A DNA stretch of 13,575 nucleotides from Gemmatimonadota bacterium (GTDB taxonomy: Bacteria; Gemmatimonadota; Gemmatimonadetes; Longimicrobiales; RSA9): NCBI GenBank assembly GCA_016207445.1, contig JACQPS010000292.1:1-13575 (forward strand), in the 5' to 3' direction. Position 1 is the first letter of the stretch; each line of letters starts with the position of its first letter. The notes under the pieces are model-generated. The model saw only the letters and a list, made by a program, of their open reading frames with translations. It did no database searches and was not told the DNA's origin. The position numbers were made by a program, and so were the translations under genes. This document shows positions 7,235-13,575 of this stretch, one piece after another.

Positions 7235-8206
7235 TTATCTGGGCAAATACCGCTTGGGATACTTCGCGACCACCGTGTAGTTCGGATCCACGATGTTTGC
7301 CACCGTGGCCTCGCCGACCTGCGCCAGCACCTGGTACGCCTCCCAGCGCTCGAAGCCGTACGCTTCTTCCAGCCACTCGACGAGCTCGACGTGCGCCAGG
7401 CGGAAGGCGTCGATGAGCGGGCGCGCGCTGCCGGCCACCATGATGTAGTCGGCATCCTCGAGGCGCGGCCAGTCGAGGGTCCTGCCCTTGATCAGGTCGA
7501 GCTGGAGCACCACGTCCATGGTGGCTTCGAGGCCCGTGCCGGCCACCTCGCCCTCGCCCTGGAGCGCGTGGCCATCGCCGAAATAGAGGTAGGCGCCGTC
7601 GTGGAAGATCGGCAGGTACACGGTCGTTCCCTCGCGCACCTCGGGCGCGTCCATGTTGCCGCCGAAGTCACCGGGCCAGAGGCCGGCGAACGCTTCTTCT
7701 CCGCGTGGCGCCACCGCGACCCGCCCGAGCATGGGCCGGAGCTGCACCTCGATCCGCTTCATGCGGCTGTTCGGCAGTTCGAGCACGCCCACCCCACGCG
7801 CGCGATCGAGCCGCCAGAGAAAGCGGCGATCCGGCACCGGCGGATTCAGCATGCGCACGCGCGCGTCGCCGGCCAGGCCGCCGAAGTTCGGGTTGATGCG
7901 CGCCGGCGCCAGGTCGCGGTTCGGCCGAAGCCGCAGGATCTTCACGACCAGGATGTCGTTCGTCGTCGCGCCCTCCACGTAGATCGGGCCCACCTCTCCC
8001 GGCCAGGCGCCGCCCTCGGCCGTGTAGTACGGGCCCATGAGTGTCTCGGTGACCAGGACGGTCCCGGGCTTCACCCGCAGCACCGGCTCCCGCACCGCAA
8101 ACGTGGGGTAGCCCCGTGTCGCCTGGAACCGGATCGTGTCCTGGGCTGCCATCGGGCCGGGCACAAAGACCAGTAGGGCGGACGTCATCAGCACGAGCTT
8201 CGACAT
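7235..8206 (-). CDS. Exported acetamidase/formamidase family protein
   Basis: A 323-residue FmdA/AmdA-type amidohydrolase. Diagnostic stretches are GDFGGNMDAPEV (179-190) and YFGDGHALQGEGEVAGT (208-224), matching the family's metal-binding core. Characterised relatives hydrolyse formamide or acetamide to ammonia and the acid in the cytoplasm; here residues 1-21 form a signal peptide (MSKLVLMTSALLVF, then PMAAQ), so the product is probably periplasmic and its substrate may differ. The ATG at 8206 is chosen over earlier in-frame starts (frame open to 8395) because GGAGGA lies 6 bases upstream at 8213-8218 and the signal peptide begins there. It is divergent from ferritin, and 235 bases upstream of the hydrolase fusion on the same strand, so probably a separate unit. 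Confidence 0.88.
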   Translation of the reverse strand: MSKLVLMTSALLVFVPGPMAAQDTIRFQATRGYPTFAVREPVLRVKPGTVLVTETLMGPYYTAEGGAWPGEVGPIYVEGATTNDILVVKILRLRPNRDLAPARINPNFGGLAGDARVRMLNPPVPDRRFLWRLDRARGVGVLELPNSRMKRIEVQLRPMLGRVAVAPRGEEAFAGLWPGDFGGNMDAPEVREGTTVYLPIFHDGAYLYFGDGHALQGEGEVAGTGLEATMDVVLQLDLIKGRTLDWPRLEDADYIMVAGSARPLIDAFRLAHVELVEWLEEAYGFERWEAYQVLAQVGEATVANIVDPNYTVVAKYPKRYLPR

Positions 8207-8261
8207 AGCCGTTCCTCCGAGGTAGCACTGCCTACTTGCGTGAGCACGCAGCCGACGCGAC

Positions 8262-8267
8262 ATAATA
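8262..8267 (-). promoter_or_regulatory. Possible -10 box for the acetamidase gene
   Basis: TATTAT on the minus strand, about 56 bases before the ATG at 8206. No convincing -35 hexamer lies at the right distance, so this is weak. Confidence 0.25.
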
Positions 8268-8342
8268 GCGCCGCCGCCTGGCTGCCTGCTTTGCACGCGC
8301 ATGGCGGCCGGGGGTGCAGAACAGATGTTTTTGCCGCCGGAC

Positions 8343-8371
8343 TTGACCCAGATCCCAGGCGCGCGTACCAT
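8343..8371 (+). promoter_or_regulatory. Sigma70-type promoter of the ferritin gene
   Basis: TTGACC at 8343-8348 and TACCAT at 8366-8371 are separated by 17 bases, the optimal spacing. Predicted start of transcription is near 8378, giving a leader of about 38 bases to the GTG at 8416. Confidence 0.6.
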
Positions 8372-8380
8372 AACGCTAGA

Positions 8381-8399
8381 GATAAGAATAATCATTCTC
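8381..8399 (+). promoter_or_regulatory. Fur-like (or PerR-like) operator
   Basis: The 19 bases from GATAAGAAT to TCATTCTC match the classical Fur box GATAATGATAATCATTATC at 16 of 19 positions. They also contain a near-perfect dyad, AGAATAA/TCATTCT (6 of 7). The AT-rich site stands out against the GC-rich surroundings. It lies just downstream of the predicted transcription start of ferritin, where a bound protein would block initiation or early elongation. Fur, PerR and other metal-sensing regulators of that superfamily share this motif type. Confidence 0.6.
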
Positions 8400-8415
8400 C
8401 ACAGCGGAGGACGCC

Positions 8416-8913
8416 GTGCTCAAGGAAAACGTGCAGGAGGGGATCAACGAGCAGATCCGCCACGAGCTGTACTCGGCCTACCTCTATCTATCGATGTCGG
8501 CACACTTCGAGGATCAGTTCTGGAAGGGGTTCGCGCACTGGATGCGACTGCAGGCGACGGAGGAGCTGAAGCACGCGCTGCGGCTGTTCGACTTCGTGCT
8601 GCGGCGGGGCGGCCTGCCGACGCTGAAGCCGATCGACCAGCCGCCGGCGAGCTTCACATCGCCGCTGGACATCTTTCAGCGCGCCCTGGAACACGAGCGC
8701 ACGAACACGGGGGCCATCAATCAGCTTTTCGAGCTGGCGATCAGCGAGAAGGATTACCCGACGCGCGTGGAGGTGGAATGGTTCATCACGGAGCAGGTGG
8801 AGGAGGAGAACACGGCGGAGGAGATCGTGGAGCGCGCGAAGCTGGCCGGGGATGACCGCGGGGCGCTGCTCCTGCTCGACCAGCAGCTCGGTGGCCGGAC
8901 ATCGAGTGACTAA
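8416..8913 (+). CDS. ftnA: Non-haem ferritin
   Basis: Iron-storage protein (165 aa, the usual length) expected to assemble into a 24-subunit shell that oxidises Fe(II) and stores the mineral. Residues align without gaps to the E. coli FtnA ferroxidase numbering: Glu17, Tyr24, Glu49/Glu50, His53, Glu94, Glu126, Gln127, Glu129/Glu130. There is no haem-binding bacterioferritin signature to see, so ferritin is preferred. The GTG start at 8416 is fixed by the GCGGAGGA Shine-Dalgarno at 8404-8411. A strong promoter and a Fur-like box lie just upstream, which predicts control by iron or peroxide. The TAA stop is followed four bases later by heptamer array B. Confidence 0.96.
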   Translation: MLKENVQEGINEQIRHELYSAYLYLSMSAHFEDQFWKGFAHWMRLQATEELKHALRLFDFVLRRGGLPTLKPIDQPPASFTSPLDIFQRALEHERTNTGAINQLFELAISEKDYPTRVEVEWFITEQVEEENTAEEIVERAKLAGDDRGALLLLDQQLGGRTSSD

Positions 8914-8917
8914 CTGT

Positions 8918-9036
8918 AGTCAACGGTCAACAGTTGACAGTTGACAGTTGACAGTCGACAGTCGACAGTTGACAGTCGACAGTCGACAGTATGTGCAGAC
9001 TGTCGACCCGTCGACTGTAAACTGCAAACTGTCGAC
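8918..9036. repeat. Inverted 7-bp tandem repeat array B (convergent junction)
   Basis: Ten consecutive heptamers occupy 8918-8987: AGTCAAC, GGTCAAC, three AGTTGAC, two AGTCGAC, AGTTGAC, two AGTCGAC. After an 11-base spacer (8988-8998), inverted units ACTGTCG, ACCCGTCG, ACTGTAA, ACTGCAA, ACTGTCG follow at 8999-9034. The unit is the same AGTYRAC as in array A, with the same outward-in orientation. It fills the gap between the 3' ends of ferritin and the RND pump gene. Confidence 0.88.
8972..9018. terminator. Long stem-loop within array B, possible bidirectional terminator
   Basis: GTCGACAGT (8982-8990) pairs perfectly with ACTGTCGAC (8999-9007) across an 8-base loop. The stem continues as ACAGTCGAC (8972-8980) with GTCGACTGT (9010-9018), after a 1/2-base internal bulge, making 18 pairs. 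There is no T-tract on either side, so classical intrinsic termination is uncertain; the convergent position is the main argument. Confidence 0.35.
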
Positions 9037-9042
9037 CGGAGT

Positions 9043-12000
9043 TCAATCTCCCGCTTCCACCGCAACCGGTACCGGTCCCGTCTCTGGCACGGCCGCGGGC
9101 GCCTGCTGCGGCGCGAAGCGACCGAGCAGCCACTCGCGCGCCTGGTCCAGCACCGCGTATACGGTGGGGATCACGACCAGGGTCAGCAAGGTGGAGGTGA
9201 TCACGCCGCCGATGACCGCGCGCCCGAGCGGCGCGCGCCAATCGGCGCCCTCGCCGATGCCGAGGGCGACGGGGAACATACCCGCGATCAGCGCGAAGGT
9301 GGTCATCAGGATCGGGCGCAGCCGGATGCGGCCCGCCTCGATCAGCGCCTCGCGACGGCTCATGCCCTGCTCCCTCCCCCATTTGGCGAAGTCGATCAGC
9401 AGGATCGCGTTCTTGGCGACGATGCCGGCCAGCAGGATCACGCCGATCATGCTCATGATGTTGAGCGTATCGCCCGTGACCAGGAGCGCGAGCACCACCC
9501 CGATGAGCGAGAGCGGCAACGAGACCAGGATCGCGATGGGATCGAGGAAGCTGCCGAACTGGACCACCAGAATCAGGTACATGAGCAGCACCGCGATGGC
9601 CAGCGCCGTGAAGATGCGGCCGAACACCTCCTGCTGGTCCTCGGCTTCCCCGCCCTGCGTGATGCGGTAGCCGGGCGGGAGCTGCACCCGCTCGAGCCGC
9701 GGCTGGATGTCCGCGAGCACTTCGCCCAGCGAGCGGCCGCTCACGTTCGCCTGCACGTTGATCACGCGCTCGCGATCCAGGTGGCTGATCTGCGCGGGTC
9801 CGAGTCCCTCGCGGATGCGCGCGATCTGCCCGAGCGGCAGCACGGCAGGGCCGTCCGCACCCGACACCACGATCGGCAGTTGCGCCAGGTCGCTGGCGCG
9901 GCGGCGCGCCTCCGGGGTGAGGCGGACCATGACGTCGCGTGTCTCGCCGGTCGGGTCGATCCAGTCGCCCGCGTCGATGCCGGCGAACGCCGGCCGAAGC
10001 GACTGCGCGACCTGCGCCACATTCACGCCCAGTGCGCTGGCGAGGCCGCGGTCGAGCTCGACCTCGAGCTCGGGCTTTTGCCCGCGCGTGGACAGGCCGA
10101 CGTCGACGGCGCCGGGCACCTGCCGGACCTGCTCCGCGACGCGCTCGGCGAGCCGGGTCAGCTCGCCGGCGTCGGCTCCGCGCAGCTCGATCTGGATCTG
10201 CTTGTAGTTGCCGTACATCCAGGCCGTGAACACGGAGTAATCGGCGCCCGTCAGACGGCCCACCTCTCCGCGCACCGTCTGCGCCAGCTCGTTCTGATGC
10301 ACGTCTCGCTCGCTCTTCGGTAGGAGCCGCACGTAGATGTTCGCCTGGTCCACCGCGCCCGACTGGCCGCCGATCGTCGTATAGGTGTACTCCACGTCCG
10401 GATGGCCGCGGGCAATGCCATCCGCCTCTTCCGCCTTCCGGCGGGTGTAGTCGAGGTTCGAGCCGGGCGGAGTCTCCACCTGGATGATGAACTGACTGTT
10501 GTCCGAATCGGCCATGAAGCTGGTGCCGCCGACCGTCGCCTGCAGCGCGAGCGCGCCGACGAACGAGCCTGCCGCGATCAAGAACATCGCCAGCCGGTGG
10601 TCGAGCGCCCAGCCGATCAGCCGCTTGTAGTTCTCCGCCTGCCGGTTGAACCAGGTGTTGAAGCGCGCGAGCGCGCGCGCGATCGGGTTCCGGTACTCGT
10701 GCTGCTCGGCCTGCGGATCCGCCCAGTACGCGGACAGCATGGGGTCGAGCGAGAACGAGACGAAGAGCGAGAGCAGGACGGCCGTCGCGATGGTGAGCGC
10801 GAACGGCTTGAACCACTGGCCGGCCACCCCACCCATGAAGGCGACGGGCACGAAGACCGCCACGATCGAGAAGGTGGTGGCGGCCACGGCCAGCCCGATC
10901 TCGGCCGTACCCTGGCGCGAGGCCGTGAAATGGTCCTTCCCCTTCTCGATGTGTCGGACGATGTTCTCGCGGACCACGATCGCGTCATCGATCAGGATGC
11001 CGATCGCGAGCGATAGCCCGAGCAGCGACATCGTGTTCAGCGTGAAGCCGAACACCCACACCGCGACGAACGCGCCCAGCACGCTGACCGGCAGCGCGAG
11101 ACCGGTGATGACGGTCGAGCGCCAGGAGTTCAGGAACAGGAAAACGACGAGAATGGTGAGCAGCGCCCCCTCGAGCAGCGCCTCCTGGACGTTGCGGACC
11201 GAGTCGTGAACCCGCTCACCCGCGTCCTGCACGATGTCCATCTTGACGCCGGCGGGAAGCGTCCGACGCACGGCGTCCACCTTGTCGCCGATCCGTTCGC
11301 TCACGTCCGTCGTGCTGAAGCCGCGCGCCTTGATGATGTCGATGCCCACGGCCTGGCGCCCGTTGTAGAGCGCGAGCGAGCGCGGCTCCTCGGCGCCATC
11401 GCGGGCGACCGCGATGTCGCCGAGCCGCACCACGCGATCCCCCCGCTGCGCGACGACCAGGTGCGTGAAGTCGCGCGGCGTATCCAGCCGCCCCTTCAGG
11501 CGGATCGTGCGCTCGTCCAGCACGCCCGTCACGCGGCCGACCGGCGCGGCCAGGTTCTGCGCCTGCAGCGCCTGCACCACCTGTCCCACGCTCACGCCCG
11601 CGGCCTGCAGCGCGTCCGGGCGCAGCTCGACCGTGAGCTCGCGCTCGATGCCGCCGACGACGTTCACCTGCGCCACGCCGTTGATCCCGCGCAGCTCCTT
11701 CGTGAGCCCGGGATCAGCGATGCGGGTGAGCGCAGCCGGCTCGATCGTCTCGGAGGAGAGCGTGAGCGACACGATCGGCTGGTCCTGCGGGTCGAAGCGC
11801 TGCAGGATCGGCTCCTCCATCTCCGGCGGCAGCTCGCCACGGATCATGGAGATCTGGTCGCGCATCTCCTGAGACGCGACCTGGATGTCCTTCTCGAAAT
11901 CGAAGAAGACGATGATCTGGGCGAAGCCGTCCTGCGCGAACGAGCGCATCTCGTCGACCCCGCTGATGGAGGCGATCGCCTCCTCCATCGGATCGACGAC

Positions 12001-12186
12001 CTCTCGCTCCACGCCCTGCGGCGAGGCGCCGGGATAGATCACGGTGACGGCGACGATTGGCTGCTGGATGTCCGGGTACTCGTCCGTCTTCAGGTTGACC
12101 AGCGCGAACAGGCCGAAGATAGCGACCGCCAGCACACTGACCACCGTGACGATCGGGCGGCGGATCGCGAAATCGGAGAGAACCAT
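9043..12186 (-). CDS. RND multidrug efflux pump, AcrB/HAE1 type
   Basis: Inner-membrane proton-driven exporter (1047 aa, full length). The N-terminal FAIRRPIVTVV begins helix 1. Asp400-Asp401 in GILIDDAIVVREN (helix 4) and Lys925 in GIVAKNAILLIDF (helix 10) are the proton-relay residues of the HAE1 family; heavy-metal (HME) pumps carry a different helix 4 motif. Two large periplasmic loops (about 30-335 and 550-855) form the porter and docking domains. Likely substrates are hydrophobic or amphipathic compounds; the specific drug range is not readable. The Shine-Dalgarno AAGGAG (12195-12200) sits 8 bases before the ATG and overlaps the stop codon of the adaptor gene, so the two are co-translated. 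The gene ends seven bases before array B. Confidence 0.96.
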   Translation of the reverse strand: MVLSDFAIRRPIVTVVSVLAVAIFGLFALVNLKTDEYPDIQQPIVAVTVIYPGASPQGVEREVVDPMEEAIASISGVDEMRSFAQDGFAQIIVFFDFEKDIQVASQEMRDQISMIRGELPPEMEEPILQRFDPQDQPIVSLTLSSETIEPAALTRIADPGLTKELRGINGVAQVNVVGGIERELTVELRPDALQAAGVSVGQVVQALQAQNLAAPVGRVTGVLDERTIRLKGRLDTPRDFTHLVVAQRGDRVVRLGDIAVARDGAEEPRSLALYNGRQAVGIDIIKARGFSTTDVSERIGDKVDAVRRTLPAGVKMDIVQDAGERVHDSVRNVQEALLEGALLTILVVFLFLNSWRSTVITGLALPVSVLGAFVAVWVFGFTLNTMSLLGLSLAIGILIDDAIVVRENIVRHIEKGKDHFTASRQGTAEIGLAVAATTFSIVAVFVPVAFMGGVAGQWFKPFALTIATAVLLSLFVSFSLDPMLSAYWADPQAEQHEYRNPIARALARFNTWFNRQAENYKRLIGWALDHRLAMFLIAAGSFVGALALQATVGGTSFMADSDNSQFIIQVETPPGSNLDYTRRKAEEADGIARGHPDVEYTYTTIGGQSGAVDQANIYVRLLPKSERDVHQNELAQTVRGEVGRLTGADYSVFTAWMYGNYKQIQIELRGADAGELTRLAERVAEQVRQVPGAVDVGLSTRGQKPELEVELDRGLASALGVNVAQVAQSLRPAFAGIDAGDWIDPTGETRDVMVRLTPEARRRASDLAQLPIVVSGADGPAVLPLGQIARIREGLGPAQISHLDRERVINVQANVSGRSLGEVLADIQPRLERVQLPPGYRITQGGEAEDQQEVFGRIFTALAIAVLLMYLILVVQFGSFLDPIAILVSLPLSLIGVVLALLVTGDTLNIMSMIGVILLAGIVAKNAILLIDFAKWGREQGMSRREALIEAGRIRLRPILMTTFALIAGMFPVALGIGEGADWRAPLGRAVIGGVITSTLLTLVVIPTVYAVLDQAREWLLGRFAPQQAPAAVPETGPVPVAVEAGD

Positions 12187-12198
12187 GGCGCGTGCTCC

Positions 12199-13461
12199 TT
12201 AGCGCTCGAGGCGCACGGGGGCGGCCGCTTTCTGCACCCGCACGGCCGTTCCGGGTGCGACGCCGCGAGCGCCGTTCACCAGAATCGTATCCCCTTCACT
12301 GAGACCCGAGCGCACCTCGACGCGCTCCGCGAGCTCGTCCTCGATGCCGAGCTCGACCAGCACGCGCTCGACGCGCCCGTTCTGGATGCGCAGCACGGCG
12401 GGCGTGGAGCCGGTCAGGTCCACGGCATTGTGAGGGATCGCGAGCCCCGCGCGCACTTCGGCTGCGACGCGGCCCTCGGCGAAGAGGCCGGCGACCAGCG
12501 ATCCGCCGGCGTTCGGGATCGAGACGATGAGCGCGATTTGCCGCGTGGCCGGATCCGCCGTGGGGCTGATCCGCTCGACGCGCCCCTCGAAGCTGCGAGT
12601 GCCGTAGCCCTGTACGGTGAAGCGCACGGGTGCGCCGAGACGCAGCACGCCCAGCTGCTCCGCCGGCACGGCGGCCTCGAGCCGCATGCGGGACGGATCG
12701 ACCACGGTGAAGAGCGGCATGCCGGGTTGGACGACGTCGCCTCCGCTCACCTCCCGGCGGCTGACCACGCCCGTGATCGGCGAGCGCACGGTGGTCTTGC
12801 CGAGCTGCTTCTCGGCGAGCGCGAGCCGGGCGCGCGCGTCGGCAAGCTGCGACTCGGCGCTCATGGCGTTCCAGCGTGCGCCCTCCAGCTCGCGCTCGGC
12901 GAGCGCGCCGGCGGCGGCCAGGCGCTCCGCCCGCTCGGCGTTCCGCCGCGCCACCACGGCCGCCTGCTCGGCGGTCGCGACCGAGGACTTCGCCGACAGG
13001 AAGGCGTCGCGCAGCGCGGTGTCCTCCAGCCGCGCCAGCGGCGTCCCCCTGGAGACGCGCTGGCCCTGCTCCGCGTACGTCTGAAGCACCGCGCCGGCGA
13101 CCTCCGCCCGCACGGCAGCCTCCTGCTCGGGCCGAAGTGACCCGGACAGCACCGGACCGTGCTCGATCCGCTGCGACCGTACCACGGCAATGTTCTCCAC
13201 AGCCACCAGCACGGGATCGTTCTTCGCTTCCGCCGCCGGGGCCGGCGCGCCATCGCACGCTGCGACGGCGCAGGCGGTGACGACGAGCAGGAGGCCAAGC
13301 CCGGCGTGCCTGCGCAGCGCATACACCGCGACCGGGAAACCCGGCCTCGACTCTGGCGCCGAGCCCTGCACGGCCTCTCCCCGTTCCACTCCCCCCGGCT
13401 CGTTGCTGCTCCGCGCTCTCGTCCTCAGGCCCACTCTCACCCACTTTATGATCTGGCTCAT
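12199..13461 (-). CDS. RND efflux periplasmic adaptor (membrane fusion protein), lipoprotein
   Basis: Adaptor (420 aa) linking the RND pump to an outer-membrane channel. A hydrophobic stretch (54-63) ends in tandem lipobox-like sites VTAC (Cys64) and VAAC (Cys69). The first lipoyl half (about 114-147) is followed by an alpha-hairpin (148-222) rich in Ala, Glu and Arg, then the second half beginning TVRSPITGVVSRREV (224-238), a beta-barrel (about 258-335, PTADPATRQ at 300-308) and a membrane-proximal domain. The ATG at 13461 overlaps the upstream stop as ATGA and has CGGGAG before it, but it leaves about 50 residues ahead of the signal. A GTG at 13371 with GGGGAGAGG just upstream would give a more normal signal peptide and may be the true or a second start. 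Confidence 0.93.
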   Translation of the reverse strand: MSQIIKWVRVGLRTRARSSNEPGGVERGEAVQGSAPESRPGFPVAVYALRRHAGLGLLLVVTACAVAACDGAPAPAAEAKNDPVLVAVENIAVVRSQRIEHGPVLSGSLRPEQEAAVRAEVAGAVLQTYAEQGQRVSRGTPLARLEDTALRDAFLSAKSSVATAEQAAVVARRNAERAERLAAAGALAERELEGARWNAMSAESQLADARARLALAEKQLGKTTVRSPITGVVSRREVSGGDVVQPGMPLFTVVDPSRMRLEAAVPAEQLGVLRLGAPVRFTVQGYGTRSFEGRVERISPTADPATRQIALIVSIPNAGGSLVAGLFAEGRVAAEVRAGLAIPHNAVDLTGSTPAVLRIQNGRVERVLVELGIEDELAERVEVRSGLSEGDTILVNGARGVAPGTAVRVQKAAAPVRLER

Positions 13462-13575
13462 GGTGCTCCCGTCCGATTCGCCTGGACCGATGTCGTCGTG
13501 CGCTGCTGCGGCGCCTGCGGCCCGGCCGGCGCCTGGTACTGCTGCGCCTGCCCGCTCGCGCCGCCGGTGCTGCCC
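13458..13575 (-). CDS. C-terminal tail of the gene upstream of the adaptor (probable TolC-type channel, partial)
   Basis: An open frame enters from the window edge and ends at a TGA (13458-13460) that overlaps the adaptor ATG as ATGA. The visible 38 residues are low in complexity and rich in Gln, Pro, Ala, Gly and Thr (for example QQYQAPAGPQAPQQRTTTS). This would suit the disordered C-terminal tail of an outer-membrane efflux protein, and a channel-adaptor-pump order is common. The identity is inference from position; a regulator gene is less likely given the composition. Confidence 0.5.
   Translation of the reverse strand, partial: GSTGGASGQAQQYQAPAGPQAPQQRTTTSVQANRTGAP

Noticed and set aside
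6626..8176. 516-codon plus-strand open frame
   Set aside because: It runs antisense across the end of the hydrolase fusion, an intergenic spacer and the acetamidase; its composition is that of a shadow frame.
4301..9036. CRISPR arrays at 4301-4400 and 8918-9036
   Set aside because: Units are 7 bp with no unique spacers between them and no cas genes nearby; they are tandem repeats.
8941..10323. 460-codon plus-strand open frame starting in array B
   Set aside because: It begins within the repeats and then runs antisense to the RND gene; no recognisable protein.
10660..10684. Alternating GC/CG run in the RND gene (possible Z-DNA)
   Set aside because: It encodes an ordinary Ala-Arg-rich part of the pump, and codon bias explains it.
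11206..13140. 644-codon plus-strand open frame opposite the efflux genes
   Set aside because: It is antisense to the well-supported RND and adaptor genes, is rich in His, Arg, Asp and Leu as expected for complement-strand reading of GC-rich codons, and shows no domain or Shine-Dalgarno support.

Overview
The window is GC-rich, densely coded DNA from a Gram-negative-type aerobic bacterium. The gene content (a caa3 oxidase, a tripartite RND pump with a lipoprotein adaptor, and exported metallo-hydrolase and acetamidase proteins) and the look of the proteins suggest an environmental lineage such as Gemmatimonadota. That assignment is inference from family resemblance; there is no rRNA or marker gene to test it.

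Layout. (1) Positions 1-2981, minus strand: a caa3-type cytochrome c oxidase operon running ctaC (subunit II with a fused C-terminal cytochrome c), ctaD (subunit I), then the first nine codons of a probable subunit III gene. Each junction is a 4-base GTGA stop/start overlap. (2) 3152-4306, plus strand: an M20 family deacylase/peptidase, divergent from ctaC. (3) 4301-4400: a 7-bp repeat array filling the convergent gap from stop codon to stop codon. (4) 4399-6999, minus: a large exported protein that joins an uncharacterised N-terminal region, a DUF2911 domain and a metallo-beta-lactamase-fold hydrolase. (5) 7235-8206, minus: an exported acetamidase/formamidase-like protein. (6) 8416-8913, plus: a ferritin with a good promoter and a Fur-like box across the predicted transcription start. 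(7) 8918-9036: a second 7-bp repeat array, again at a convergent junction. (8) 9043-13575, minus: an efflux operon made of the 3' tail of a probable outer-membrane channel gene, a periplasmic adaptor and an AcrB-type RND pump.

How the genes work together: CtaC takes electrons through its own haem c and CuA and passes them to the haem a / haem a3-CuB centre in CtaD. The efflux genes form one translationally coupled tripartite exporter. The ferritin stores iron. The M20, hydrolase-fusion and acetamidase genes look like independent hydrolases, the last two exported.

Best candidates for a second look: the paired inverted heptamer arrays at both convergent junctions; the oxidase subunit I with Trp and Gln where the proton-channel Glu and Lys normally sit; the DUF2911-hydrolase fusion; and the Fur/PerR-like operator on the ferritin promoter. 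No gap between genes exceeds 300 bases, and I saw no RNA genes, insertion sequences or CRISPR arrays.
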